In this document: piece by piece, positions 8,681 through 16,721 of the stretch
Numbering within the stretch: position 1 is the first letter of the stretch
Layout of the letters: the number at the start of each line of letters is the position of its first letter
Origin: CAZGXI01 sp964529715
GTDB taxonomy: Bacteria; Chloroflexota; Anaerolineae; Aggregatilineales; Ch27
Assembly (NCBI GenBank): GCA_964529715.1
Contig: CAZGXI010000005.1
Span: 107,247 to 171,246, forward strand
DNA length: 64,000 bases
Direction: 5' to 3'
Notes under the pieces: model-generated
Told to the model about the DNA's origin: nothing
Seen by the model: only the letters and a program-made list of their open reading frames with translations
The model's database searches: none
Program-made: the position numbers and the translations under genes

Positions 8681-11053
8681 TTAGTGTTCAAAGCTATAGA
8701 TGCTGATGACCATCGGAAGCCCGATAGGGATTTGTCCCGGTGTCAGCAGTTCCCAGGTGCCTGCGTACAGGCTGCCCCGGCGTGGCGTCGTGCCCTGAAA
8801 AGTAATTGTGATCTCCTCACCGACATCGACACGCTGGCGGATGAAAATACGCGGTCCGGCAGAGAACGATTCGCCCTGGTCAAAGGTCAGGGCCGTGTTG
8901 CGCTCCCAGGGGCAGTTGCCCACGTTGAGCAGGGTGATTTGGAATGAAAACGGCGTGTTTGCCGGAATGTACACAGGATTACCCCCCAGCCCTGCATAGG
9001 CCGGATAGTATTGGAATTGCGCGTCGTTCGGGTCGGGCGGCACGATAGCGTAGTCGAAATCGCAGGCATTCATGGTTGCTGTCAGCGCCAGAGCGATGCT
9101 TGTCGCATCTTGCACTGGTTGGGTCGGCGTTGCAGTAGCCGTTGGCGTCCGTGTGGGACGGGGAGTGTTCGTCGGCGTCGCTGTGGGGGTCTCTGTCGGC
9201 GACGGCGTCTCAGTAGGTGTCGGCGATGGGGTTTCGGTGGGCGTTGATGTGTCCGTCGGGGTCGGCGTTGGCGTATCCGTCGGGGTCGGCGTAAACGTGC
9301 TGGTCGGCGTCGGTGTGTCCGTCGGCGGCAGGACGATAGGGACGACGCCCAGGTTGCCGTAGGCGTTCACCAATGCCGGAGACGCTGCGACCCATCCCCG
9401 CACACCGTCGGGCAGTATGACCTGATACCAAGCGCCGTCTTCACTGATTCCAATGATCGCCAACCACACATCGGTGCTTAACGTAGCAACGATAGGATAT
9501 TGAGAGCCGGGACGCTCACGTACCGGAATATCGCTCCGAATGGTCAAGGCGACCGGCGTTGCCGGTGTAGGTGTGCTGGTCGCCGTGGGGGTGTCCGACG
9601 CTGTAGGTGTGGCGGTCGGCGTAAAGGTAGACGTGGGTGTGTCGGTCGATGTTGCTGTCGGAGTCTCCGTCGGCGTGGGCGTGTCGGTCGATGTAGCCGT
9701 TGGGGTCTCCGTCGGCGTCGGTGTATCGGTAGGTGTGGCTGTTGGAGTTTCCGTCGGCGTGGGTGTGTCGGTTGGCGTAGGCGACGGTGTATCCGTAAAG
9801 GTTGCTGTTGGCGTGCTGGTCGGTGTGTCCGTCGCCGTTGAGGTAGGCGTCTCGGTAGCGGTCGGTGTGGCAGTTTCCGTCGCCATTGCCTCGACGGTTC
9901 CGGCTAAAGATGCTACCGCCGTGAAATTGGCAGCGATGGCTTCGTCCGTCAGGGTCTCTGCCGCCAGCATGGTTGGGGAAGACGTTCCCGTCAGCGAGAT
10001 ACCCAATGCCCCACTAGCAAGTGCCAGCGCACCCACCAGGACGATCAACCCGATCCCGGCGATCAGCGGCCAGGCCACGCGAGATCGGCGGCGCGGCGGC
10101 GATGTTGCCAGGGCGGCATCCTCGATGCGTTGAAGATCGCCTGCCGACAGGACGGGCGTTTCCGTGATAGGGGCTTCCGGTGGGCGGGCCGGCAGTGCCT
10201 CTCCTTGCAGCCCTGCCTGGACCCGCTCGATGTGTTCTACCATTTCTGCCGCTGTGGCGTAACGTTCATCCGGTTCCTTCGCCATCGCTTTGAGGACGAT
10301 TTTTTCGACCTCGGCGGGCAGGTTAGGATTGAAGACGCTCGGCGGCGTCAGGGTTTCGTTGAGATGTTTGAGAATCGTCGAAAGGGGCGTATCTCCCTCG
10401 AAGGGAAGCCGCCCGGTGCACAGCTGATACAGGATGACGCCCAGCGAGTAGATGTCTGAACGCTCATCACCGGCTTCGCCGAGGCCCTGTTCCGGGGCCA
10501 TGTAGGCAGGCGTACCGACCATACCTCCGCTGGCAGTAAGCTGGATACCGGTGACGATCTTGGCAATGCCGAAGTCCGTCAGCACAACGCGCCCATCCGA
10601 GTCGAGCATCAGGTTGGCCGGTTTGACATCGCGGTGGATCATGCCGCGCTGGTGGGCGTAAGACAGGGCTGCGCCGGCGTCGTGGACGATGCGCAGCGCC
10701 TCGTTCAATGGGAACGGTGATGGGTTTTCGGGGTCGGCGTTGGAAAGCTCAAAGAGGCGCTCCTTCAGAGTAGGGCCTTCGATGAGCTCCATCACCATGT
10801 AGTAACTTTCGTTATTTTCGTCGTACTCGAAGTCGTAGACCTGGACGATGTTGGCGTGTTTAAGGCGCGCGACGTTACGCGCTTCTTTTTCAAAGCGCGA
10901 CTTGAAATCGGGGTCGTCGGCCAGAAATGCGTGCAGCAGCTTGATCGCCACGAAGCGATCCAACGATGGGTGGTAAGCGCGGAAAACTTCGGCCATGCCG
11001 CCGCGCCCCAGACGTTCGATAATTTCGTATTTTCCAAGTGTTTTCTTGGTCAC
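8681..11053 (-). CDS. Receptor-type Ser/Thr protein kinase with SH3-like and NBR1-type Ig ectodomains
   Basis: 790 aa from the GTG at 11053. Residues ~8-270 are a complete Hanks kinase: GRGGMAEVF loop, VAIK (Lys38), HRDVKPANLML, DFGIAK and GTPAYMAPEQ. A TM helix (WPLIAGIGLIVLVGALALA) lies near residue 330, then a long Thr/Pro linker, a bacterial SH3-like domain (IPVRERPGSQYPIV to GVRGWVAA), a second Thr/Pro linker, and a ~115-aa domain with GNCPWERN that fits the NBR1-type Ig-like fold. Model: cytosolic kinase with an external wall-sensing arm, comparable in layout to PknB. The usual start is ambiguous: an in-frame TTG at 11119 lies upstream of the likely -10 (11120-11125), which favours the GTG. 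Monocistronic. Confidence 0.88.
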   Translation of the reverse strand: MTKKTLGKYEIIERLGRGGMAEVFRAYHPSLDRFVAIKLLHAFLADDPDFKSRFEKEARNVARLKHANIVQVYDFEYDENNESYYMVMELIEGPTLKERLFELSNADPENPSPFPLNEALRIVHDAGAALSYAHQRGMIHRDVKPANLMLDSDGRVVLTDFGIAKIVTGIQLTASGGMVGTPAYMAPEQGLGEAGDERSDIYSLGVILYQLCTGRLPFEGDTPLSTILKHLNETLTPPSVFNPNLPAEVEKIVLKAMAKEPDERYATAAEMVEHIERVQAGLQGEALPARPPEAPITETPVLSAGDLQRIEDAALATSPPRRRSRVAWPLIAGIGLIVLVGALALASGALGISLTGTSSPTMLAAETLTDEAIAANFTAVASLAGTVEAMATETATPTATETPTSTATDTPTSTPTATFTDTPSPTPTDTPTPTETPTATPTDTPTPTETPTATSTDTPTPTETPTATSTDTPTSTFTPTATPTASDTPTATSTPTPATPVALTIRSDIPVRERPGSQYPIVATLSTDVWLAIIGISEDGAWYQVILPDGVRGWVAASPALVNAYGNLGVVPIVLPPTDTPTPTSTFTPTPTDTPTPTPTDTSTPTETPSPTPTETPSPTETPTATPTNTPRPTRTPTATATPTQPVQDATSIALALTATMNACDFDYAIVPPDPNDAQFQYYPAYAGLGGNPVYIPANTPFSFQITLLNVGNCPWERNTALTFDQGESFSAGPRIFIRQRVDVGEEITITFQGTTPRRGSLYAGTWELLTPGQIPIGLPMVISIYSFEH
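9150..9890. repeat. Degenerate tandem codon repeats encoding two Thr/Pro-rich linkers
   Basis: Within the kinase gene, two blocks (about 9150-9330 and 9560-9890) consist of irregular 6- to 24-base repeats that on the coding strand read ACxCCGACxxxxACG, giving Thr-Pro-Thr-(Glu/Asp/Ser) strings. They separate the TM helix, the SH3-like domain and the Ig-like domain. Such tracts are prone to slippage and length change. Confidence 0.75.
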
Positions 11054-11119
11054 GAATGTTGCTGAGCCTTGGCTGATGACGAATCGCCCGCGCAATGCAT
11101 TGAGGCAAGCGTACCTCAA

Positions 11120-11125
11120 AGTATA
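11120..11125 (-). promoter_or_regulatory. -10 element of the Ser/Thr kinase gene
   Basis: TATACT on the minus strand, 67 bases before the GTG start. No good -35 is visible. TGAGG (11101-11105) and CCTCA (11114-11118) form an imperfect inverted repeat at the predicted transcription start. Confidence 0.4.
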
Positions 11126-11165
11126 CCCAACATTGGCCTATTGCGCCTACACATGTCGCCGGTTT

Positions 11166-11522
11166 TTAGGCTGTTGTTGCAACCTGAAAGGTTGTTTCCT
11201 GGCGGTGTTGGGGATTGGTGTAGTCGTCGTAGTAAAGGTCCACCGTGAGCACGTAAGTGCCTGCTGGATCGCCCTCACCACGCAGGTGCAGCGTAAACTC
11301 CAGCGTCGGGATCATGGTTTCGATGACGCTCATCTGCGCTACCACAGGTCCCCCGACCCGTCGCGCGCTGATTTCCAGACTGGGCCGTTCCTGAAACGGA
11401 GTCAGGTGGATTTCAACCCGCACCCGTACACCGTCTGGATAAGGGGTGGCTTTAACCTGGACGATGCGGACGTTTTCGCGTGGCTGAAGTTCCTCGGCGC
11501 TTTCGACAAAGAAATTGCTCAT
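11166..11522 (-). CDS. Small conserved-type hypothetical protein, beta-sandwich-like
   Basis: 118 aa, soluble, no signal peptide or TM. I do not recognise a family. The sequence alternates short beta strands (VRVRVEIHL, TLEFTLHL, TYVLTVDLYY) with a HRQETTFQV end strand, resembling an Ig-like or C2-like sandwich. It lies 40 bases upstream of the kinase promoter on the same strand and could be cotranscribed or separate. Codon use matches its neighbours and the frame is clean, so it is likely a real gene. Confidence 0.6.
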   Translation of the reverse strand: MSNFFVESAEELQPRENVRIVQVKATPYPDGVRVRVEIHLTPFQERPSLEISARRVGGPVVAQMSVIETMIPTLEFTLHLRGEGDPAGTYVLTVDLYYDDYTNPQHRQETTFQVATTA

Positions 11523-11633
11523 CGGCCCGCTGTGTTATACCTTCCTTCTATCTATTGCACTCAACAGCCCTGTTCAGGGACGCTACCGACATGTTATCGC
11601 ATTTTGTACCACGCGCAAATCGCCCGCCTTTGG

Positions 11634-12497
11634 TCACTCATCGAACAGGAAGGTCGGCTCAGCATAGAATCGGATGCGTTTGGCGGCCAGACGCTCTTGT
11701 ATCCACTGTTTGAGATGGGCATTCTTTTCTTCTAGGGAAACGCCATCGTCCTTGAGTTCGCTGATAGGATAATGCAGCCGTAGCGCCCTGCCGTGAACAA
11801 TGTGCCGCGAGATGCCCGGCGGCAGCAGGTCGCCATCGCGCGCCGCGACCATGATCTCCGCCGGTTCGTAATGCGGAAAAACGACGATCCCTCCGACGTC
11901 TGGGTAGAGCGCGCGGACGGACTCGATCTCGTCGCTGGTGATGCGGCTGATCAGCCCATGCGGCTGGTAGGCGTTCACCACGCTGCGCAGAGAGGCCGTC
12001 CGGCTGCATGTCTGCCCTGGCGCAGGATGGAGGGCATAAACGTGGTCCCTGGCTACGACTACGTACATGACGATCTCACGGGCAGCCAGCGCGGCGCGCG
12101 CACTGAGCAGGTCTGTGTGTGCCATCGTCACACAGTCCAGATGGCCGATGATTTCCAGCAGGGCGTCGGATGGCAGGCGGCGGACGGCGTGGTGCCATGT
12201 TTCCAGGCGCACGTCGGCGCTGTCGTAGGCAACCACCTGCGCTAAGATGTACTTGAAACCCAGATGACGCAGTGTGTAATGTCGGTTTGCGCCGTCCAGC
12301 ACCACGTAGTGATCGCTGTGCTCAATGGGGGCGACGATAGGTGGATTAAGCCATGTTTCTGCCTGACCGATCTGTTCGAGCAACGGCTCCGCGCGCTGCA
12401 CGTCGTGTTCCTCATGGGGGAGGAGCGCGTCCAGGGGCAGAATGCGCAAATCGGGAAAGCTGGACTGCGGGGGCACCTCATGTCGAACGCCAGGCAT
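11634..12497 (-). CDS. Free-serine kinase-like protein (SbnI/SerK, ParB-like fold)
   Basis: 287 aa. It matches the whole length of SbnI/SerK proteins: N-terminal LRILPLDALLPHEEHD, the ParB-type VVLDGANRHYTLRHLGF, ETWHHAV, the late LPPGISRHIVHGRALRL, and the FYAEPTFLF end. Known members phosphorylate free L-serine to O-phospho-L-serine with ADP or ATP; in S. aureus SbnI feeds siderophore synthesis, in archaea SerK feeds cysteine synthesis. The Glu of the first-domain HE pair is present. The frame extends to a GTG at 12581, but that codon sits in the promoter; ATG 12497 follows AGGAG. No cysteine or siderophore gene is adjacent. Confidence 0.8.
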   Translation of the reverse strand: MPGVRHEVPPQSSFPDLRILPLDALLPHEEHDVQRAEPLLEQIGQAETWLNPPIVAPIEHSDHYVVLDGANRHYTLRHLGFKYILAQVVAYDSADVRLETWHHAVRRLPSDALLEIIGHLDCVTMAHTDLLSARAALAAREIVMYVVVARDHVYALHPAPGQTCSRTASLRSVVNAYQPHGLISRITSDEIESVRALYPDVGGIVVFPHYEPAEIMVAARDGDLLPPGISRHIVHGRALRLHYPISELKDDGVSLEEKNAHLKQWIQERLAAKRIRFYAEPTFLFDE

Positions 12498-12571
12498 AGT
12501 TGCAAGTACTCCTGGAAGGCGATCTAGCAGCCGGGGACTGCCGAGGAAAATACATGTGGGATGACCCAGCA

Positions 12572-12600
12572 ACCATAACACAAACTCGATCCCAGATCAA
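12572..12600 (-). promoter_or_regulatory. Promoter of the serine-kinase-like gene
   Basis: Minus strand: TTGATC (complement of 12595-12600), 17-base spacer, TATGGT (complement of 12572-12577). The predicted transcription start near 12565 supports the shorter protein start at 12497. Confidence 0.55.
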
Positions 12601-12619
12601 CTGACGCGCTGACGCCGGG

Positions 12620-12625
12620 TATAAT
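12620..12625 (+). promoter_or_regulatory. -10 element of the Nudix gene
   Basis: A perfect TATAAT 28 bases before the Nudix ATG. The -35 region overlaps the -35 of the divergent promoter and is weak (ATCAAC-like). Confidence 0.45.
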
Positions 12626-12653
12626 CTGGGTATTGGATGATGAGGAAGGGGCG

Positions 12654-13223
12654 ATGGGCGCACAGGATCAGGGCGCGGATGCAACTGCCGGACGCTGGTT
12701 GACCATTCCACGCACACTTTGTTTCGTTACACATGGGAGCGATGTGCTACTGCTCAGGCGCGCGCCGCACAAGCGTGTCTTTCCGAACCGTTACAACGGA
12801 GTCGGCGGGCATATTGAACGAGATGAAGATGCCCTCACTGCTGCCGTGCGCGAAATCCAGGAAGAAACCGGTTTGGACGTGCGAAACGTCTGTCTGTGCG
12901 GGTGTTCACACATCGATGCTGGGCAGCAGACCGGAATCTTGTTGCTGATCTTCCGGGCAGAGGCCGTGTCGCGTAACTTTACCGATTCGAGCGAGGGCAC
13001 CCTGGAATGGGTGGCGCAGGATCGTGTCCTTGAGCTGGACCTGGTGGAGGACCTGCCCATAATTTTGCCGCGTGTGTTGGCGATGCCACCCGGCGCACCG
13101 CCGTTTTTCGTACATGTCAGCTATGACGAGGCAGATCAGATTCGCCTGATCTTCGCTGCCGAGGAAACATGGCCCTTGCCCGATGCTGATGGTGGTGAGA
13201 TCGGCCCGGACGCGCTACACTGA
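12654..13223 (+). CDS. Nudix hydrolase
   Basis: 189 aa. A full Nudix box (pattern GX5EX7REUXEEXGU) starts at GHIERDEDALTAAVREIQEE and follows NGVGG, as in the MutT/8-oxo-dGTPase-like group. The family hydrolyses nucleoside diphosphates linked to another moiety; the N-terminal TLCFVTHGSDVLLLRRAP strand is typical of MutT/MTH1-type members, but the substrate is not determinable. The ATG at 12654 follows GGAAGGGG; an in-frame TTG at 12633 is too close to the transcription start. It is divergent from the serine-kinase gene and nearly abuts the next gene. Confidence 0.85.
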   Translation: MGAQDQGADATAGRWLTIPRTLCFVTHGSDVLLLRRAPHKRVFPNRYNGVGGHIERDEDALTAAVREIQEETGLDVRNVCLCGCSHIDAGQQTGILLLIFRAEAVSRNFTDSSEGTLEWVAQDRVLELDLVEDLPIILPRVLAMPPGAPPFFVHVSYDEADQIRLIFAAEETWPLPDADGGEIGPDALH

Positions 13224-13227
13224 GCAT

Positions 13228-15843
13228 ATGATTGGTGTATGCCGCATCGTCAAAACGGCCTTCAAGGCGGGGTTGCTTCTCACGCTGCTGGCAGGGTGGG
13301 TGGCAATTGTACACGCCCAGGGACCGGACTCCACACCTGCCGCTCTGCCGGATCAGGTGGGGTTGTACGCCCGGATGGAGTGGACTATTCCACTCGATTT
13401 GCCCTGCGAAAATCCGTTCGATCCCGACGCAATTGACGTGTTCGGCGTTTTCACTGCGCCGAATGGTCAACAGTTGACTCAACCTGCTTTCTGGATGCAG
13501 CCGATGGCGCAAACCTGTGTAGAGGACTGCGCCATCGAAGTGTTGGAACCTTCCGGTCCGCCGGAGTGGCACTTGCGCTTTACTCCAAACCAGCCGGGGC
13601 ATTGGAGCTATGTCTTTCAGGTGCGCTTCGGTGGGGAAACTGTTACGTTGGATGCCGGGCAGTTCGAGGTGATCCCGACGAACGCGGCGGGTTTTATCCG
13701 TGTGGCCGAGAATGGCCGCTATTTCGAGTTTGAGCACAGCCGTGACGCCTTTTTCCCTATCGGCCATAACCTGGCCTGGTCATGGGAAGGCGGAGGTGGG
13801 GTGTTTGCCTACCAGCGTTGGTTGCACAATCTGGCCGAGAATGGCGGCAACTACGCCCGGCTGTATGTGGATACGCCCTGGTTCATTGGCCTGGAATGGG
13901 CTTCTCCGCCGGGCGACTACACGGCAGCGCAGGAGGCTGCCTGGCGGTTCGACACGATCCTGGAGACGGCGGCGGACTTGGGAATTTATCTGGATGTGGT
14001 CGTGTTGTGGCACCAGGCGCTTGCCAACGAACCGACGGCGCCGGTTTCGATTCCCACGTTGCCGCCCAGGGTGACCACACACGCCGATTGGGATCAGAAT
14101 CCCTACAATGTGCGCAATGGTGGTCCACTGACCAGCACGCTGGAGTTTTTTAGCAATGCGGAGGCTAGAACCCTGTTCCAGCGGCGGTTGCGCTACCTGG
14201 TTGCTCGCTGGGGCTACAGCGCGAACATTTTCGCCTGGGACCTGCTGAGCGATGCTGACCGTGTATTGGGATACAGTCCGGAGATCGTGCTGCCCTGGTT
14301 AGAAGAGATGGCTGCTTATCTGCGGCAGATCGACCCCTATGATCATCTTGTTACGGCAGGGACGCGCGATCTTGTCCCAGCAGTGATCGCTGCGCCCGGT
14401 CTGGACTTTGCTCAGGTGCGGCTGTATGCCCGCCGTCCGCTGGAGGAGGCCCCCGATCAGGCTGCTGCCGTGTGGCAGCGTATTCAGGAAGGGTTGCGCC
14501 TGGCGGCCCGCCCTGTGCTGCTGACCGAGTTCTCGTTGAATCCCTGGTACGAGCCGGCGGATGATGACCCGACGGGCATTCATATTCGACAGACCGTCTG
14601 GCCAAGTGCGTTGTCTGGCGCAGCAGGGGCGGGAGCGTCGTGGTGGTGGGATACGTACCTTGATCCCGATAATCTGACGGCGATTTACGAGCCGTTGGCG
14701 CGGTTTCTTGCGGATGTACCCTGGAATCGAGTGCAGTTGACACCCGTTCAGGCGCGCCTGGTAGCTGCCGATACGTCCGGCTATCGCCCGCTGCGTCTGG
14801 ATGGGTACGACCGCCGTTTCAATACCACACCATCTCCTGACATCGGGGCGGTCCTGCTGTCGCCGGATGGACCTTTCCCGGAAGAGTCGGTGCTGTCGAG
14901 TTACCTGTTCGGCTCTGCTAACGAGTCGATCCGCCGGCCACATTCCTACCTTGTGACCGCACCGGTGGACACGCGCCTCACGGTCGGGTTGCGCGGGGTT
15001 TCTCCACAGGCCGGGGCGCGGCTGGTGATTACATTGGACGGAGTCAGCGTCGTCGAAATCGAACTTCAGCCGGGCGCGCGTCCACTGGAAGTCGAGGTTC
15101 CACTACCTGCGGGCGAGCATATCATCGGGCTGGAGAACCGGGGCACCGACTGGCTGCAAATCGAGCACGTTACCATCGAACAATACATCGCGCCGCTGCG
15201 TGCGGTGGCCCTGGCCGACCGCGAATATGGCATCCTGCTGGCTTGGTTCCAACACCGCGATGAAACCTGGCAGCAGGCAGCAGCAGGGATCACGCCCACG
15301 CCGGTGGTGCTGCGGGCAGAGTTTGCCGGGTTGCCATCTGGCGAGTATCGTGTCGAATTCTGGGACCCATCTACCGGACAGGTGCTGGGTGAAGAGCGCG
15401 TCTGGGTGCGGCCCGAAACCGGCGGTGTGATGGCACTCGACCTGTTGCCGCTGAACCGCGAACTGGCTGTGCGTGCTTTTCCGGCAGCAGGGTTGGCGCT
15501 GCCTACGCTACTGCCAACCCTGGCTATACCGACGCTTGTGCCGTCGCCGACCCCGACAGTCACGCCCATGCCGGCGACCGACACCCCGCAGCCGAGCAAT
15601 ACCCCGTCACCGACATACACGCCAACGGCGACTCAGACCCTTCCGTCTTCCCCCTCGGCGACGGCGTCCCCAACGCGCACGCCGACTCCGACCCGAACGG
15701 TTACGCCGTCTTCCACGCCGACATTGTCCCCCACGGCGACGGCGACCGCTTCCCCAACGCGCACGCCGACGATCACGCGTACGCCGACGATCACGCGCAC
15801 GCCGACGATCACGCGCACGCCGCGCGTCTTGCCGGATTTGTAA
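13228..15843 (+). CDS. Secreted DUF5060/TIM-barrel glycoside-hydrolase-like protein, altered acid/base site
   Basis: 871 aa. Signal peptide (AGLLLTLLAGWVAIVHAQ), then a DUF5060-like beta domain (ENPFDPDAIDVFGVFTAP to PNQPGHWSYVFQV), then a (beta/alpha)8-like domain beginning FFPIGHNLAWSW. The probable nucleophile is Glu434 in LLTEFSL. At the acid/base strand, where relatives usually show Trp-Glu-x-x-Asn-Glu, this protein reads FAWDLLSDAD, so the Asn-Glu pair is replaced by Ser-Asp (Asp342). Activity is therefore uncertain. A carbohydrate-binding-like beta domain follows, then an ~80-residue Thr/Pro tail. The ATG at 13228 is chosen because the signal peptide begins there. It starts 4 bases after the Nudix stop. 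Confidence 0.75.
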   Translation: MIGVCRIVKTAFKAGLLLTLLAGWVAIVHAQGPDSTPAALPDQVGLYARMEWTIPLDLPCENPFDPDAIDVFGVFTAPNGQQLTQPAFWMQPMAQTCVEDCAIEVLEPSGPPEWHLRFTPNQPGHWSYVFQVRFGGETVTLDAGQFEVIPTNAAGFIRVAENGRYFEFEHSRDAFFPIGHNLAWSWEGGGGVFAYQRWLHNLAENGGNYARLYVDTPWFIGLEWASPPGDYTAAQEAAWRFDTILETAADLGIYLDVVVLWHQALANEPTAPVSIPTLPPRVTTHADWDQNPYNVRNGGPLTSTLEFFSNAEARTLFQRRLRYLVARWGYSANIFAWDLLSDADRVLGYSPEIVLPWLEEMAAYLRQIDPYDHLVTAGTRDLVPAVIAAPGLDFAQVRLYARRPLEEAPDQAAAVWQRIQEGLRLAARPVLLTEFSLNPWYEPADDDPTGIHIRQTVWPSALSGAAGAGASWWWDTYLDPDNLTAIYEPLARFLADVPWNRVQLTPVQARLVAADTSGYRPLRLDGYDRRFNTTPSPDIGAVLLSPDGPFPEESVLSSYLFGSANESIRRPHSYLVTAPVDTRLTVGLRGVSPQAGARLVITLDGVSVVEIELQPGARPLEVEVPLPAGEHIIGLENRGTDWLQIEHVTIEQYIAPLRAVALADREYGILLAWFQHRDETWQQAAAGITPTPVVLRAEFAGLPSGEYRVEFWDPSTGQVLGEERVWVRPETGGVMALDLLPLNRELAVRAFPAAGLALPTLLPTLAIPTLVPSPTPTVTPMPATDTPQPSNTPSPTYTPTATQTLPSSPSATASPTRTPTPTRTVTPSSTPTLSPTATATASPTRTPTITRTPTITRTPTITRTPRVLPDL
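15763..15816 (+). repeat. Three 18-base tandem repeats at the end of the hydrolase-like gene
   Basis: ACGCCGACGATCACGCGY occurs three times in a row (15763-15780, 15781-15798, 15799-15816), encoding Thr-Pro-Thr-Ile-Thr-Arg units at the very C-terminus. Confidence 0.9.
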
Positions 15844-15875
15844 TACAGCGACTTGCAGGCCTGCTTTTGCGGTAA

Positions 15876-15884
15876 TGTTATACT
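15876..15884 (+). promoter_or_regulatory. Extended -10 promoter of the WYL-type regulator
   Basis: TGTTATACT, an extended -10 (TG-N-TATACT), 42 bases before the start. It is preceded by the palindrome GCAGGCCTGC (15855-15864), which could be an operator for autoregulation or part of the terminator of the upstream gene. Confidence 0.45.
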
Positions 15885-15925
15885 CTGCAGAATGTCGTCG
15901 GTGTAGACCGGACGGGGAGCAGTTC

Positions 15926-16639
15926 ATGTCCACTGCCCGTCATGCCAGCCGCGCAGAGCGCCTGGCGAAAATTGAGGAAATGTTATTTCATCATCCTGAG
16001 GGGATGCGTGTTGTCGAGATTGCTGGGGCCTGTCGAGTGGATCGCCGCACGGTTTACCGTGACCTGGCCGCATTGGAACGCACCGGGATGCCCCTGCGCC
16101 AGGAAGATGGGCGCTATAGCATTATCCGGGAGCAGTATCTTGCCACGCTTCGGTTGGACTTACACGAGCTGATCACGCTTTTCCTGGCCGTGTGCCTGTT
16201 GTCGTCCAGCAGTTCCAGTCCGAATCCGCACCTGGTATCTGTGTTGGAGAAGTTGGGCGAGGCGCTTGCAGAACCCCTGGTGGCGCAGGCGCGGGCTGTT
16301 GCTGAACAGGTGCGCGCGCTGCCGGCGAATCCGGCTTTCGCAGCGGTGTTGGACCTGGTGGTCCTGGCGTGGTTTCGGCGGCGTAAGGTGCGGCTATGGC
16401 AATCTACCGCGCAGGATGAGGAGGCGGACTATTGTGAAGTGTCGCCTTATTTCGTCAAGCCGACGGTGCGGGGAGAGATGTTGCTCTTTGGACGTGAGGA
16501 TGTTTCCGGTGAGGTCCAGGTAATAGACCTGTGCCAGGTGACGCACGCTCAGGTATTGGACGTCACCGCCGAAGGGAAGTCAGGATATACGCCAGATTGC
16601 GCCGCGCATCATATGCCGGGCCAGGCGAACACGCTTTAA
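15926..16639 (+). CDS. HTH/WYL-type transcriptional regulator
   Basis: 237 aa. The N-terminal ~60 residues are an HTH_11-type winged helix (RLAKIEEMLFHHPEG, VVEIAGACRVDRRTVYRDL) followed by the wing GMPLRQEDGRYSI. The middle is the helical region typical of WYL regulators (LDLHELITLFLAVCLL, NPHLVSVLEKLGEAL). The C-terminal part has the beta strands of a WYL-like ligand domain with PYFVKPT, but a canonical W-Y-L triad is not obvious. The GGGGAG site 6 bases before ATG 15926 decides the start; the frame runs far upstream into the Thr/Pro-coding tail of the previous gene. WYL regulators often sense nucleic-acid ligands and sit near defence genes; none is seen here. Confidence 0.78.
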   Translation: MSTARHASRAERLAKIEEMLFHHPEGMRVVEIAGACRVDRRTVYRDLAALERTGMPLRQEDGRYSIIREQYLATLRLDLHELITLFLAVCLLSSSSSSPNPHLVSVLEKLGEALAEPLVAQARAVAEQVRALPANPAFAAVLDLVVLAWFRRRKVRLWQSTAQDEEADYCEVSPYFVKPTVRGEMLLFGREDVSGEVQVIDLCQVTHAQVLDVTAEGKSGYTPDCAAHHMPGQANTL

Positions 16640-16656
16640 AGGCAGCCACACAGAAA

Positions 16657-16696
16657 CAGCCGTCCGGCCTCGTAAAGGGCCGGGCGGCTGCTTTTT
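16657..16696 (+). terminator. Rho-independent terminator after the regulator
   Basis: CAGCCGTCCGGCC (16657-16669) pairs with GGCCGGGCGGCTG (16678-16690), a 13-bp stem with one G-T, followed by TTTTT. The next gene converges on it. Confidence 0.85.
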
Positions 16697-16721
16697 CGAG
16701 GATTGTGCAGGTAGCCGTGCA

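Noticed and set aside
9150..9890. Repeats in the kinase gene considered as a CRISPR-like or minisatellite array
   Set aside because: Repeats are irregular, in frame, and code Thr/Pro linkers; no regular spacers.
15473..15925. Upstream extension of the WYL regulator frame
   Set aside because: The 150-residue extension is Arg/Pro-rich shadow sequence of the preceding gene's Thr/Pro tail; GGGGAG sets the start at 15926.
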